Shown: positions 44,744-64,000 of the stretch, in pieces | Layout: the number at the start of each line of letters is the position of its first letter | Position numbering within the stretch: the stretch's first letter is position 1 | Origin: Plumapathes pennacea | Taxonomy: Eukaryota > Cnidaria > Anthozoa > Antipatharia > Myriopathidae | Length of the DNA: 64,000 nucleotides | Direction of reading: 5' to 3' | Assembly (NCBI GenBank): GCA_964036295.1 | Contig: OZ038462.1 | Location: 11,828,440 to 11,892,439 of the forward strand | Notes under the pieces: model-generated | Seen by the model: the letters and a program-made list of their open reading frames with translations, nothing else | The model's database searches: none | Told to the model about the DNA's origin: nothing | Position numbers and translations under genes: made by a program

Positions 44744-46668
44744 CAGTCAAAGCCTCCTTGCAACCACTCTTGTAAGGGACCAGCTCTAGCTACAACCACC
44801 ATTGTAAAACCATGTCTGAATTGTCACTCAAACTCTGTAATTACAAGCCCTCATAAGCAACCACTCCCATAAGTGACCTCAACCACTTTTAGGAACTATC
44901 AACTGGTCTTTCCTTTGTTTTAAGCTCTCATAAGCGACCACTCGAAGGGTCTGACTCATATTAGTCAACATTTTACTGAAAGTGAACACTACTTGATTGC
45001 ATTTACAGTGACTTGTAGCATGCTCTCCATGTACATTTACGAAAAATCACACACTCAAGTACATTTTGGGCAATATCTTAATGCCCTCAAGAGTTACGGA
45101 ACTAATTCTTGGACTGAAGCTAGGATACTAGTATATGTTGAGAATGATGTAAAAACCTTTCAATAAGTCATTTAGGATTCTTTAAACCTGGATGTAATCT
45201 CTAAAAATCATGTAAATTTTAGATGTAACACGTAACACTTTGTGACCACACAGAAAAGTAAAACATGGATTGCAGGCACAAAAAAACTACTAATTAAACC
45301 TTGTTGGCAGGAATTCTTGAAAAAATGTACTAAAAATCAACTAGCAAAGTTACAATGTTCTTTCTTTCTTTGTAACTCCGTAACACCAACTTTTTTCCTT
45401 GCGTAATTTCCTCCCTCGTGTAATGCTTGTGTAACGCTCCTAATTTCAATGGGCAGTTTCAACACATTCGAAGTAGTAAAAAGCTCTATAAACAAGTTAT
45501 GAAGGAAATATTTCACACACTAAATACAGCTGTCAAGATTTAACTATTACCGAAAGATCAGTTTTCAGCTATCCTTTGTAAGCAATAAATAAGGGATGCG
45601 TCAGAATAATATAAATATCAAGTTTCATCTTCGCAGAAATGGCATAAGTAAACAAAGACTTTTGTTGTCGATATCTCGCCTTCTGTTTATCCTAAACTTT
45701 CCAGCTCTGTATAATCAAACAATACCTTAATCCATCCTCAAGATAGCTGAGTTTCATCACGTTCCAGTAACCGAGAGCATAGATATTTGACAGTTTCTGA
45801 CACTGAATTTTTTTGGTGCATAACATGCCATCGTAATTTCAGCAGGCACTTCAACATATTTCAGTAACTAGCGAACTCTATAAACAAAATATTTCACACA
45901 CTAAATGTACCTGTCAAGATATAACTATGAGCAAAAAATCAGTTTTCAGCTGTCCATTGTAAGCGAGAAATAAAGGTTTGCATCAGACTTAAAGATAAAT
46001 AGAATTTCCATGAATGCAGAATTTGAACACATACCAAAGACACTTGTAAATCGATATTTCACCTTCAGGTTACCTTAATATTTCCATTCATATTTCATTG
46101 TACTATACCTCAATCCATTCCGGAGTCTGCTGAGTTTCATCAGGTTCCAGCAAGCGAGAGCAGAGATATTTGACAGTTTCTGACACTGAATATTGTTGCA
46201 CACAACTTGTAACGAATCAATTACAATCAAATTCAATGGGAAAGCATCGCTTCAAGGAAAAAGCACTCATTCGAAATCACACATACACAGATGACTTGAA
46301 AACACCTAAAACTGACTAAGAAGCAACAAAATGTGATAATTACTTCAAATTTTACCAATTATAGTGGTTTAAGTAACATAGAAAATCTCATGAATTATCC
46401 CAATGTTACACAAATGTACATGGAGATTGTGCTACAAGTCAGTGATAACATGACATATTGTGCTAATGGTTCATTTTCTAGGATCTCAAATTGAAAGTTC
46501 AAGGGAGTTTTGGGTCGAGCATCCAAGCGGTTTTATGCTAAAAGCTCTTGTAAGTGACCAGCCTCTACTGTTTTAACAGTGTGTGGTCGCTTACAAGATC
46601 TCATTCTCCGAGACCAGCTCTAGTTACAACCACTTTTCCTCGATGGTCATCTACCAGAGCTTTGACTG
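44744..46668. mobile_element. Mariner-like non-autonomous element
   Basis: Ends are inverted (CAGTCAAAGC at 44744; GCTTTGACTG ending 46668) and flanked by TA on both sides, the target of Tc1/mariner elements. Subterminal GACCAGCTCTAG-like stretches and CATAAGCGACCAC-type repeats occur in both ends. The 1.9-kb interior has no transposase; it contains a 390-bp direct duplication. Confidence 0.7.
45453..46200. repeat. 390-bp direct duplication
   Basis: Two diverged copies, 45453-45842 and 45843-46200, share ATATTTCACACACTAAAT, ATCAGTTTTCAGCT, CTGAGTTTCATCA and AGATATTTGACAGTTTCTGA. Confidence 0.8.
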
Positions 46669-46724
46669 TATCTCATTTAAACTATTGAAAGGAAAAGCTC
46701 CCCTCTTGACTTGTCAGCAATATG

Positions 46725-46992
46725 AAAGAGTAAGTAAAGTAAAAGTAAAAAGTAAAGTAAAGTATCTTTATTTATACAAGGTAAGTAATGCAGCTAGTAG
46801 CTGGTGGGGCCATGTTGGTGGAAGACCCGTAGAAAGCAGACAGGTTAAGAAGGGAAAAACCGTTGGAGTTGCCTCCTCGGATGAAAAACATTCTTAATAC
46901 TGCCGGCCATGGGGATCAAACCCTTGACCTCCTGGTTCAGAGCTTCATTATGGATTCTGGCCCACCACCCCAGACCACTCGGCCACTGAATC
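46725..46992 (-). mobile_element. tRNA-derived SINE
   Basis: Read on the minus strand: an A box TGGCCGAGTGGT (46975-46986), a B box GGTCAAGGGTTTGATCCCC (46911-46929), a tRNA-unrelated body and a tail of TTTAC/TTTTAC units (46728-46775). The Ser/Leu-type head GCAGTGGCCGAGTGG suggests its origin. A 3' fragment of the same family is at 57092-57165. Confidence 0.75.
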
Positions 46993-47695
46993 AGTTCCAG
47001 AGTGCAGTACTTTAAACAGTAGTTGAACAACAAGTCTCCCAAGTTAATATACACACATACCAATGCAAGTCAGAAACATATTTAGATTAGTATCGTATTA
47101 CAGTTATAGTGTGGTGGATTCTATGCAGACATTGTTGCGACCTGTACTGCACCCACAGAAGTGCTGTATATGGTGTGCAATTGAATAAGTGAATGAGACA
47201 GCAACGCCAGTCAAAGCTACCCAAATCTAATCCATTTCACAACGCGTCCGTTCATGAACTATGTTTGGTTTGAATATGCAACAAGACAGAGACGCCAATA
47301 TTGTGAAGGGAAGATAGAAAAAAGCATCTCAGGTTTAAATACGGTACGTGAGCGTGGGCGTGAGCGAAAAACAAGGAGTCATCGTTGGAACCTCCGTCTA
47401 TCACATTCGTTCGCATGCTAGCCAAATATCCCTTTGGTAGAGATGTCTACTACTATAATGCTTTACCCACACAGAAAACTTACCGTAGCGTTGTTGTTTT
47501 TCGTCGTTCTACCCACCGGATAAAAGCAACAAAGAGTCCAACTTACCAAAACGTGGAGGTACAAACCACGCCACATTGTGCATGCGCAAAACTTGCCACT
47601 TCCCCCGGAAACGTGCGGGCTCATTTGTTTCCAGGCCTCCACAAGACCGAATCAAAAGTGGCCGAACTCGGACCCTGGACATGGACATAATGTAT

Positions 47696-48589
47696 GAGTC
47701 AATAGAGTGGTAAAGTGTGACGTCATCATTTTGCAAACTTTTCCATTCAAACCTCAACAAACAACAACGTTTATTTGCACCAATTTAGAAGAAATTACAA
47801 TGAAATTACAATGAAAAGAAAAAAGTGTATCCAGGTACAGGTTACCTGTAATAGCCAAGTAGGCTAATCGAGACGGATAACCCTGGTTATGGTAATTATT
47901 AACAATACTTAACTTGACTGTTAAGCAGTCTAGTATAGCTAGGCACAATAAATGAAAGAACAAAGCTATAAAATTTATAATACTTATAATACTAAATTAT
48001 TCACTCACACACTAGGTAATGAATGGAGATAGTTTGAAAGCGAGTATGGAAAAGATTTACAGTAGGAACTTGGAAATGAATTATAAATAACCATTAATGA
48101 TGTCTGCTTTAATGATCTGTTTAAAGGCATGTTTTCTAAGGAATGTTTTCTAAGGGACTTATAAGTCTCATTAATAGCATTCCAGATTTTCACTCCCCGA
48201 AACCTGATGCAGAATTTACCATAGTTTGTTCTGGCTGAAGGAAGATAAAATGATTCTTTTGAAGCTAGTCGAGTATTGTATTTGTGTACTTTGTTGGTTT
48301 TCTTAAAGAACCCATCAAAAGCTGGTGGCAGTTTACTATTATAGTAGTCATACATAAAAAGTGCATTGTGAAAAAAAACCAGATCAGTAAGTCGAGAATT
48401 TTAAGCTCCCTAAATAAAGGTAGGGTGTGTTCTTTGAAATCTGAAAATGTAATAATTCGTATTGCCCTTTTTTGTAATATCAAGATTTGTTTCAAGGTGG
48501 ATTCATAGGTGTTGCCCCAGATGGTTAGAGTCAATAGAGTGGTAAAGTGTGACGTCATCATTTTGCAAACTTTTCCATTCAAACCTCAA
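47696..48589. repeat. 62-bp direct repeats around a LINE fragment
   Basis: Identical 62-bp sequences at 47696-47757 and 48528-48589 flank the LINE piece. Each begins GAGTCAATAGAGTGGTAAAG. They look like an unusually long target duplication. Confidence 0.8.
47758..48527 (-). pseudogene. 5'-truncated LINE, reverse-transcriptase tail
   Basis: Minus-strand C-terminal end of a CR1/L2-like (jockey group) ORF2 in two frames: LTIWGNTYESTLKQILILQKRAIRII then LPPAFDGFFKKTNKVHKYNT, RLASKESFYLPSARTNYGK and WNAINETYKSLR. Ends in AATAAACGTTGTTGTTTG. The 5' edge at 48527 abuts the direct repeat. Confidence 0.8.
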
Positions 48590-48931
48590 AACTACATCAT
48601 GCGATATACACAGCTGCTGAAAGAACGTGTGCAAAATTTCAAATCGCTAGCCCTACTGAAAGCGAAGATAGAGAAGTTTAAAGTTCGAGATAGTCTTAAC
48701 TAAACTCTCTTATATAGCGTTGGCTCCAAATCAAAGGAACCAACACCAAATAAGAGGGTTTAGTATGAAGCAATTTGAACTTCAAAAGCCTATATCTCAG
48801 CTGTTTAATGCACTAAAGAGCCATTTTTTTCTGTGTGAACTTTATTTAGATAGGCCATTCCGAAGAATTGCGCAAAGTCCATTATTTCCGAAAAAATATT
48901 TTTATGACGCCATCACTTTACCACTCTATTG
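48532..48931. mobile_element. 400-bp MITE-like element
   Basis: Inverted ends CAATAGAGTGGTAAAGTG (48532-48549) and its complement (48914-48931). A solo left end is present again at 47700 because the LINE inserted close to that end. No coding potential; no target duplication seen. Confidence 0.65.
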
Positions 48932-48984
48932 CAACCACGGTCAATTTCAACCGCGTTCACCCCCACGCACCTCCCTCCCCCCCG

Positions 48985-50600
48985 AACAAAATCCCGAGTC
49001 CAGGTGAAAATCCTAAACCCGGTATTGGAGCGCTAATTATCACAGCTACTGGCGTGGGAAAACATTTAGCTGCCTTGAAAACCGATAAAGCCTGTGGTCC
49101 AGACGAAATTCCGCCATGGTTTTTGAAGGAAAACGCACATGAAATCGCATACATCTTGGCAGACATATATCACGAATCAGTAAACACTGAAACTGTACCT
49201 AATCAGTGGAAAGAAGCAACTGTATGTGGAATATATAAGAAAGGGGAAAAATCAGACCCATCAAATTACAGACGATATCTCTGACCTGTATTGCGTGCAA
49301 AATACTTGAACATATCATTCACAGCCACGTCATGAAACACCTTACAGTAGAGCATGGCGTACTCGCAGACTGTCAGCATGGTTTGAGAGCAAAAAGATCG
49401 ACAGATACCCAACTCATTCTTATCATCCACGATATTACAAATGCCATCGAACATAATAAAACAGTCCATACAGCGGTTCTTGACTTCACTAAAGCATTTG
49501 ATAAAGTCCCACACCGCCGCCTATTGAAAAATCTGCAGTATAATGGAATACACGGTTCACTGCTTGACTGGTTTAAATCGTTTCTTACGCAACGTAGTCA
49601 AGTAGTTGTCCACGAAGGAGCAACATCCTCTTCCACAGCTATAATATCTGGTGTCCCCCAAGGTACAGTACTGGGACCCTTATTATTTTTAATATATATC
49701 AACGACCTGCCCGACAGCCTGAATTCTTCTGTTCGACTGTTCGCTGACGACGCCCTATTATGTGCCACTGTCTCAACCGACGCAGATTCCACCCAGCTAA
49801 GATGACCTGCTCCGACTAGAGGAGTGGCAACAGAAGTGGCAAATGGAATTCAACCCCTCAAAGTGTAAGATCATGTGCATCTCAACAAAAAGAGATCCAC
49901 CGAAAAAGAGAATACGTGTTCTGTGACGTACAAGTGGAAGAAGTCGATTCACACCCATATCTTGGAGTGTCATTAGATCTTAAAGTGAGATGGTCCCCCT
50001 ACATCTGCAACATTAGAGGCAAGGCCAAAAAGGTGCTTGGAATGATACAACGAAATCTTTGGAACTGTCCCCAAGAAGTAAAAGAGACCGCGTATAAAGC
50101 TCTCGTAAGACCCAAACTCCAATATGCATTACCACTTGGGACCCTCACTACAAAAGGACATTGATGCAGTAGCCCGCTTTTGTTCTGGGAACTATGAGAG
50201 AAAAGCAAGCGTGACAAATATGTTGCAAGACCTGAAATGGAACACTCTAGAAACGATGAGGAAGAAAACTAGATTAATTATACGATGTACAAGATGAACC
50301 ACGGACTCCTGGATATTAATTTAGAGCAGTACCTTAACCCCAGCAAAGAAACCAGGACCCGTGGTAGTCATCAATTTAAGTACCAGACTACGACATCAAC
50401 AAAGAATGTTTTTAAGTTCTCCTTTTTTCCTAGGACATTGAAAGAATGGAACAACCTACCCAAGGAAATAGTTTCATCTAACTCGTTAAATATCTTCAAA
50501 GATAGATTGCCTAACCTTTTGCTTAGATATAACATTTTATATTTACATTTTATATTTAATATTTTACTATTTTATGTTTTACAGTTGGTGTGATATCCCG
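48985..50600 (+). pseudogene. Jockey-group LINE reverse transcriptase relic
   Basis: Plus-strand ORF2 remains in four frames: LKTDKACGPDEIPPWFLKE, WKEATVCGIYKKGEKSDPSNYR (48990-49280), then AVLDFTKAFDKVPHRRLL, ISGVPQGTVLGPLLFLIYIN, LFADDALL active site (about 49735), SHPYLGVSLDLKVRWSPYI (about 49950) and a C-terminal YKMNHGLLDINLEQYL...PRTLKEWNNLP (50285-50520). The endonuclease and 5' end are missing. The active-site Asp pair is intact. Confidence 0.9.
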
Positions 50601-52105
50601 TAGGATGTTTAATTATGTACTTTTGATGGAATGACGTTTAAATGTTACCATGACAACTCACAATAATCAAACTCAAGTCTTCCACTTTTAACAAGGCTTT
50701 CTTTGCAAATCCTTGATAAACTTGATTGACCTGGAAATCACTGTGCAGAGTTGACGTTTATAGTTTTGTGTAATCAGTCATTAATTTGCATTTAATCAAT
50801 TTTTATGGGGTTTCATAAAGGATTTCACCATTCCCAGAATGCATTGCGCGCAAACTATATTATCACACTCCCCACCCCCCCCCCCCCCCCCGCAAAGCAG
50901 CAATCTTCATATGAAGAACACAAAACAAGTCTCGCTCGAGTGCTGCTCGAAGAAGGCTAAATATATAAACTCAGATCCACTTATACTAGGGTTTCCCAAG
51001 TGTTAAACACAAATTATGACCTTGGATTGTCTCCAAAGTGGAGAATTCAGTCCAGAACCAACGCTGACATTATCTTGTTTGCTGTGTCTTCACCACGCCG
51101 ACATAAACAATGGAGTTAGATCCCCCTTAAACACGGAAAACTCAACAACATAACATTGATATATATGAATGCCGTGATACAGAACTGAATGCTATACATC
51201 TCATCTAAAATATAACTAGACTGGTATTGCCAGTGAGCTCGCGGTGTGAGTTGCGTCGAGACCAATATACTAAAATGGAAAGTAGGGACAAGAGTGGAAC
51301 TCCCAAGAGGGACTTCCAGTTTCTCACCAGAAAAATATCACACAGTTATAGAGAACTTGGCTGTTGACACCTTGCTCAAATGAAACCTGATTATAAACTA
51401 TAAATTATCATTACAACACTCATACACTTGCTTTTTAAAGGTTGAGCGACCCTGCATTTTGAGAATGCGTGACATATCTTTTTATGCACAATTGATTTTT
51501 GACAGTTTGACTTCGACTCTTATTTCTAACGAGAGGCCACGATTAATCCAGCCTTCGCTTCAATACTTTTGTGTTTTCTTTTATTAACTGAATATGTTTC
51601 TTCTATCAGGCTTTATGAGTTTTCGTGTTCTGTAACAAGCGAGGAATGTAACACAACACTTGCCGTCAATATTATTGCGGTTTTGTTCACAGTGTATTCA
51701 GTCATTTGTGAACTGCAAACTCAATGCTCAGGACTATTTCGGTGTATTTTTCATATCTGGTATACAATGACCATTGCGAAACAAAGGCTACATGATCGAA
51801 TGAAAGAAACATTCCAACAGGCAAAGTACGATAAGCAGAAGAATTTTATGAGGCAACAGATGTCATGTACAAAGTAAAGCATAAATCGTCATTGTTTTGC
51901 AGCTAAAGCTCATCGTAGCTTTGGTTTCCGTTTTCGGCCTGTTATCTTCCCAGAAGTATTTCGTGCCGCCACAGAAAGTTTCGTCGGGACTAAATATTTA
52001 GCGGCGACAGAGCGGAAATTTGCAATCCCCGAGCGGTATCCAACAAACATTTGTTTACGGCTATTCTCAAAGCTTCCGCGGTGAACTTAAAGAACGCAAG
52101 CCAAA
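50600..52105. other. Unassigned stretch with a C-run
   Basis: Non-coding as far as can be seen; a poly-C tract lies at about 50874-50891. A 102-codon open frame at 51569-51877 has no recognisable motif. Confidence 0.45.
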
Positions 52106-52283
52106 ATTGTTCCTTAAAATCCAGTTTATCCGTGCATGTTCCACAGAGATCTGTTGTTAGAAACAAAGGCAGCATCTTCTCTTCAGTTATTTTAAGACTC
52201 TGAGTGCTGGTCCGGCCGGGGTTCGAACCCGCGACATCCCGCACGAAAGACTGGCACTCAACCAACTGAGCCAGCCGGGCGGC
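52105..52283 (-). mobile_element. tRNA-derived SINE
   Basis: Minus strand starts GCCGCCCGGC at 52283 with A box TGGCTCAGTTGG (52262-52273) and B box GCGGGTTCGAACCCC (52219-52233), then a tRNA-unrelated body beginning CTCAGAGTCTTAAAATAACT. The promoter boxes are well kept. It is SINE-like and not a tRNA gene, because the acceptor stem does not pair. Confidence 0.8.
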
Positions 52284-52509
52284 GGTTTACGTCATCGCAT
52301 ATCACGTGATCATATGAACCAATCACCGTGTGCTGATTCTCGACCCAGAAGAAAAAAAAACTCCATTTTTAAGCTCGCCGGGGCCACACCTCGCGAGCAA
52401 TTAGATCCAAGAACTGTCATTTATATTATAACTACTGGAAAATATATATTATGACAGTGTTCCGCAACTTAGCTTGAGATTATTTTGCACTTTGAACATC
52501 ATTAACGGT

Positions 52510-53490
52510 TTAACGCATTAACGTGAATCCTTGGCGAACCAACGGCGGGCGATGCGGATGTTGATGGCATCTGCGAACGCATAACTGAGGCAGTACGACA
52601 TTCTACCACCAAAGTCTGCCCTGAAATCAGCAAAGCCCCGTCAACAAAACCGTGGGAGGACAGCGAGCTGTCCGATCTCGCAGCACAACTACATAAACTC
52701 CCTACGGGCTCACAGGACAGGATAACCGCGTAGAAAGAGCTCCGGCGCAAGCGCAAGAAGAAAATGGACCAGTACTATGGGCGAAAGTGTGAGGAGATCA
52801 ACCACCTACACGAACAGAAAAAGGTCTCGGCAGAGTTTAAGGCGGCGCAGAAGCTGGCTGGTAGCGTGCACAAACAGGGGTACATTGGGTGCAGTAAGGC
52901 CGCTCTGACGGAGCACTTTGGGAGGCATTTTGAGAGCAGACGCGACATACCCGTGCCCGAAGACTTCGCCCATGCAGAAAAACTTGACTTTGTACAGGCA
53001 GGGCTTGCGCTCCAAGAAAAAATTAACCAGGAGCCACAGGACAAAACCGAGATCGAGAGCACGCTGAGGATGTTGAAAAATGGCCGGTGCGCCGATGCTG
53101 GCGACCGCCTCAAGAACGAACAGCTAAAATATGGGGTAGATGCCAATCAGTTTGTGGGATGGCTGTTGGTACTATTTGCGACAATGTGGCAGTGTCTGGC
53201 TGTGCCCCGCGAATGGTTAGAAAGTGCCATTACGGCCTTATACAAAAAGGGTGCACATTCAGACCCTAGCAACTACCGACCACTAAGCGTGATGAGCACC
53301 ATAAGCCGCGACTGCTACCAATGCTACTGATCAAAAGACTCGAAACCGCCTACAATAGCACGCTCGATTGATCACAATACGGATTCCGCAGCAACTCCTC
53401 GTGTGCCGACGCAGTCCACATTCTAAACGAGTGGCTACATACTCTACGTGGACCTTACGGCGGCATACGATAAGCTGCTACGGAAATTCC
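52510..53490 (+). pseudogene. LINE reverse-transcriptase relic
   Basis: Degenerate ORF2: SDLAAQLHKLPTGSQDRIT, then from 52764 an open 188-codon frame with MDQYYGRKCEEINHLHEQKK, FKAAQKLAG, ALTEHFGRHF, LRMLKNGRCADAGDRL and ITALYKKGAHSDPSNYRPLS, and after frame changes QYGFRSNSSCADAVHILNEW and LYVDLTAAYDKL. It belongs to a non-LTR group different from 48985-50600 to judge by sequence. It is truncated before the active site. Confidence 0.75.
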
Positions 53491-53499
53491 TGTTCAAGC

Positions 53500-55555
53500 T
53501 GTTCATTTACTGAAGCCATTGAAGTTTCAAAATCAAATTTTCGTTATGTTCTGTATGCATTGAAGTTTTGTTTTGTCATTTTGCAAAACTCAGAATGAGT
53601 TGACGGGAGGTTTTACACGTGTGTCTTTCCTCAGCCACTTTGAGTCTGGTCATGTGATACAAAGCAAGCAGTAATTCGTAAAATGTTTTAACATTTAAAA
53701 CACTGAGTGCAGGCAGACGACATGGACGAACTTAAGCCTGTCCACTACTTATGTTAATAGAGCTCATATACGTTTTGCAAACAATATACAGTTCTGTTGC
53801 CATATCAATGTATTTGGGTTTTTTTCTGCATAAGGGGTCTGGGCACTATTTTCCCCCGATAACTCCTAAACAAGCATGGGGACCCCCCCCCCCCCCCCCC
53901 CCCTTTTTTTTCGTGGTCCCGTTCGGAACTGAAAACTATGGATACAAAAAAAACGGATTCAAAGTTCCCATTTTCGATTCTGGATTCCTTTGTCTACAGC
54001 ATCACTAAAAATGACACCGGGTTCACAAAACTTGCCGCAAACAAAACGAATCCGGAAACAAATAACTCAAATCCGGACAAATTCGCTCCAGTGTAAACGG
54101 GGCCTTCATCAATTTGAATCTAACTTTAATCAACTTCACGTGCAAAAAGTAAAAAATAAAATAAAAATAAAATAAAGGGTTGATTTTCATTTCATGAAGT
54201 TATACTAAATATAATGTTCGCTCACAGCCAAATAAGTCTTACTGGCGAAGTAGGTATGGCAACCATTTCTAAAATGATTTGCTTCAGGTATAAACAGTTT
54301 CAGTAAAAATTGTTGAAAGGAGAAAAAAGTACAATTTGACAATTCTTTTTTGCCCAATTAGAGGCACGCCACCCGACTCTTTCTCTTCGACTTCACTTTT
54401 CCCGCCTCCCGCTCTCTCTCTCTCCGAGAATGGCGCCCAACGTAAAACAGCCTCGTCCCCAGGTACCTGGGACGAGGCTAATAATGTTCGGGGTGACATA
54501 TTGGCAGACGTCTGTCAGCCCTAATCAGGTTATAAACTAACTCATTAACGAAATTGTTTACATATTTTACTGCAGTACTTATTTACAACACTATTAAAAC
54601 TTTGTATGCATGTCAGCCACGGTTGTGACCTGCTTCGCGTCCCATGAACTAAATTCTCTTCAATTTTATACAAAGCTCGTGTTAGAAACATACAATGTTC
54701 GGGGTCATTACTACTTTCCTTGCATGAATAAAGAGTTCTTATCAAAAGAATATGATTGGGGGATCAAAACTTTAAGCAGTGTTCCACAAAAAAAAAAAAA
54801 AAAAAAAAAAACTTCAACGTTCCGGTGGGTTTTGCTTTCGCTAACTTAGGCCCGGATTAGACGCCACTCCTCATATGCACCGAACCTAACGCAAATTAGG
54901 TCAAACAACGGCTTTTGCTCATTTGCACGAGGTTCGACGCATGCGAGAAGTGGCTTCTGACGCCGCTCTCACAAATAAATGATTGCAAAAACAAAAACAA
55001 AAAGCAACAAACAATACCTTTGCGATACTAGTTCTCTTTGACTAAATTACGTCACTGACAAATCCCCACGTACAAGGTTTAAAATATCTTCGCTTTCATT
55101 TCTTTCGTTATGGGTTTTGGTGAAGTTACATAAAAACATCGATTAAAATAGATAAGTTGGCGCAAATATTTTTGTTTACATAATTCTAAAAGTATTACAC
55201 AAGCCTTAAAGAGCAATCTGAGCTAGACTACCACCATATTTAACATGTAATTTTAAAAATCTATTTTCACCAAGCTGAAGCTATCTCACCCTTAAATCTA
55301 CCACGATAGTGTGCGAACTCTATGTACAAGTCGATTTTAGAATCTCGAGTAGAAAAGCTTTCCCCTAGTGGACCGCTACAGTTAAAAATTCAATACAAAT
55401 GAAGTTTTCAACATCGGCGGGCCAAGAAAAATGTAAACTTCTTAGAATGACTGGAAAATAAGCAAATCTAAAAAGAATATACCTCTCAATTAAAACTACA
55501 AGTTCCCAGTTCTCGGCTAAAACCGTGACCCCACGTCGTTGCTGTGACTTGCAGG
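53500..55555. other. Intergenic stretch, homopolymers and short repeats
   Basis: Contains a C21 run at 53883-53903, an inverted repeat around AGCCTCGTCCCAGGTACC-type sequence at 54448-54480, and an A24 run at 54788-54811 that may be the tail of an unidentified retroposon. It includes the 3' flank of afadin. No gene was seen. Confidence 0.5.
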
Positions 55556-55559
55556 GATG

Positions 55560-63318
<7,759 letters not shown>

Positions 63319-63649
63319 CTAGCGAAAAATCACAGAGCAAGGTTTGAAATTAACTTTTGTGATCAGTTGGACAACCACAAACCATGTTTTGGTTGCCCCA
63401 TCCAATCTCTTGGTGTCCACATTGCGTTGAAGAGTAGCACCATCATGCAGCACTAGATTGCATCAATGAACAACCATCGCACTATTTTTGGTTGCCGCAG
63501 CATGTTTTCAGCTGTCCGATACAACTGTACAACCATTAATTTCGAACCCTGCCGAGTTTCTCAAATGTGAATTACAGGTACAACTAACAGCCAATCAGAT
63601 TATAGCACTGAATTATGTGAGAATGGATGCGTAAGCAAGCGAGACAGAC

Positions 63650-63990
63650 AGACGGATGCAAACGTAAACATATATAAGATAAAAAGAGAGATAAACAAGA
63701 AACCAAAAAATATGTAAACATAAAGAGACAACCAGTTTCGAGAAATAGTGAGACAGAAAAAAGCAAGAGGGAGACAGACAGACGGACGCAAACGTAAACA
63801 TATATAAGATAAAAAGAGAGATAAACAAGAAACCAAAAAATATGTAAACATAAAGAGAGACAACCAGTTTCGAGAAATAGTGAGACAGAAAAAAGCAAGA
63901 GGCAGCAAACGGACGCAAACGTAAACATAAATAAGATAAAAAGAGAAAGAAACAAGAACCCAAGAAATATGCAAACATAAAGAGGAGAGA
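63650..63990. repeat. 130-bp tandem repeat in afadin intron
   Basis: Three units beginning AAACGTAAACATATATAAG at about 63660, 63791 and 63918, each with GAAACCAAAAAATATG and CAACCAGTTTCGAGAAATAG. It runs close to the window end. Confidence 0.85.
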
Positions 63991-64000
63991 CAATCAGGGT

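Noticed and set aside
52201..52283. Functional tRNA gene
   Set aside because: Good A and B boxes, but the acceptor stem does not pair and a SINE body follows.

Overview
This is a stretch of animal (metazoan) nuclear DNA, most likely from a cnidarian such as a coral or sea anemone. Genes have GT-AG introns, intergenic space is long and AT-rich, and there is one conserved animal gene. The rest is layered transposable elements of kinds common in anthozoans: Helitron/Helentron, PIF/Harbinger, Gypsy, BEL/Pao, non-LTR retrotransposons, tRNA-derived SINEs and P2X7-like domain genes. The taxon is inferred from this content and is not proved.

Layout. 1-1320: decayed rve-type (IS3EU-like) transposase beside a 20-bp palindromic tandem array. 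2739-4320: BEL/Pao relic. 4327-9992: a terminal-inverted-repeat element that hosts an intact IS3EU-like transposon (5022-8522, 6-bp target duplication, three-exon 494-aa transposase). 10190-12530: transposase fragment, P2X7-like pseudogene and ubiquitin-like ORF. 12860-14670: Helentron fragment (helicase end plus endonuclease). 15926-21141: nearly intact Helitron/Helentron replicase (OTU, HUH-Rep, PIF1-type helicase), with its probable RPA-like partner at 26751-27777. Between those two lies an intact DNA transposon (21227-26637, perfect 36-bp inverted repeats). Its 797-aa transposase shows a RAG1/Transib-like order of motifs, and it also carries an unrecognised 249-aa ORF on the opposite strand. 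29194-31668: Harbinger pair (Myb-like and DDE). 32883-37446: Gypsy element with both LTRs. 37490-40803: RPA-like fragment plus an unnamed DDE-like transposase relic. 41880-54900: mostly non-coding, with a mariner-like MITE, a second MITE, three LINE fragments and SINEs.

55560-63318 (minus strand) is the one clear host gene: the 3' half of afadin/canoe, ten exons in frame for 1267 residues, running from the end of the DIL domain through a PDZ domain and charged coiled coils to the conserved C-terminus. Its FHA and RA exons lie beyond the right edge.

The coding capacity outside afadin is for mobile DNA. Most elements are broken by stops, frameshifts or later insertions. The two DNA transposons at 5022-8522 and 21227-26637 are open throughout their transposase genes and look young. 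All names are from reading motifs by eye; no database search was possible.
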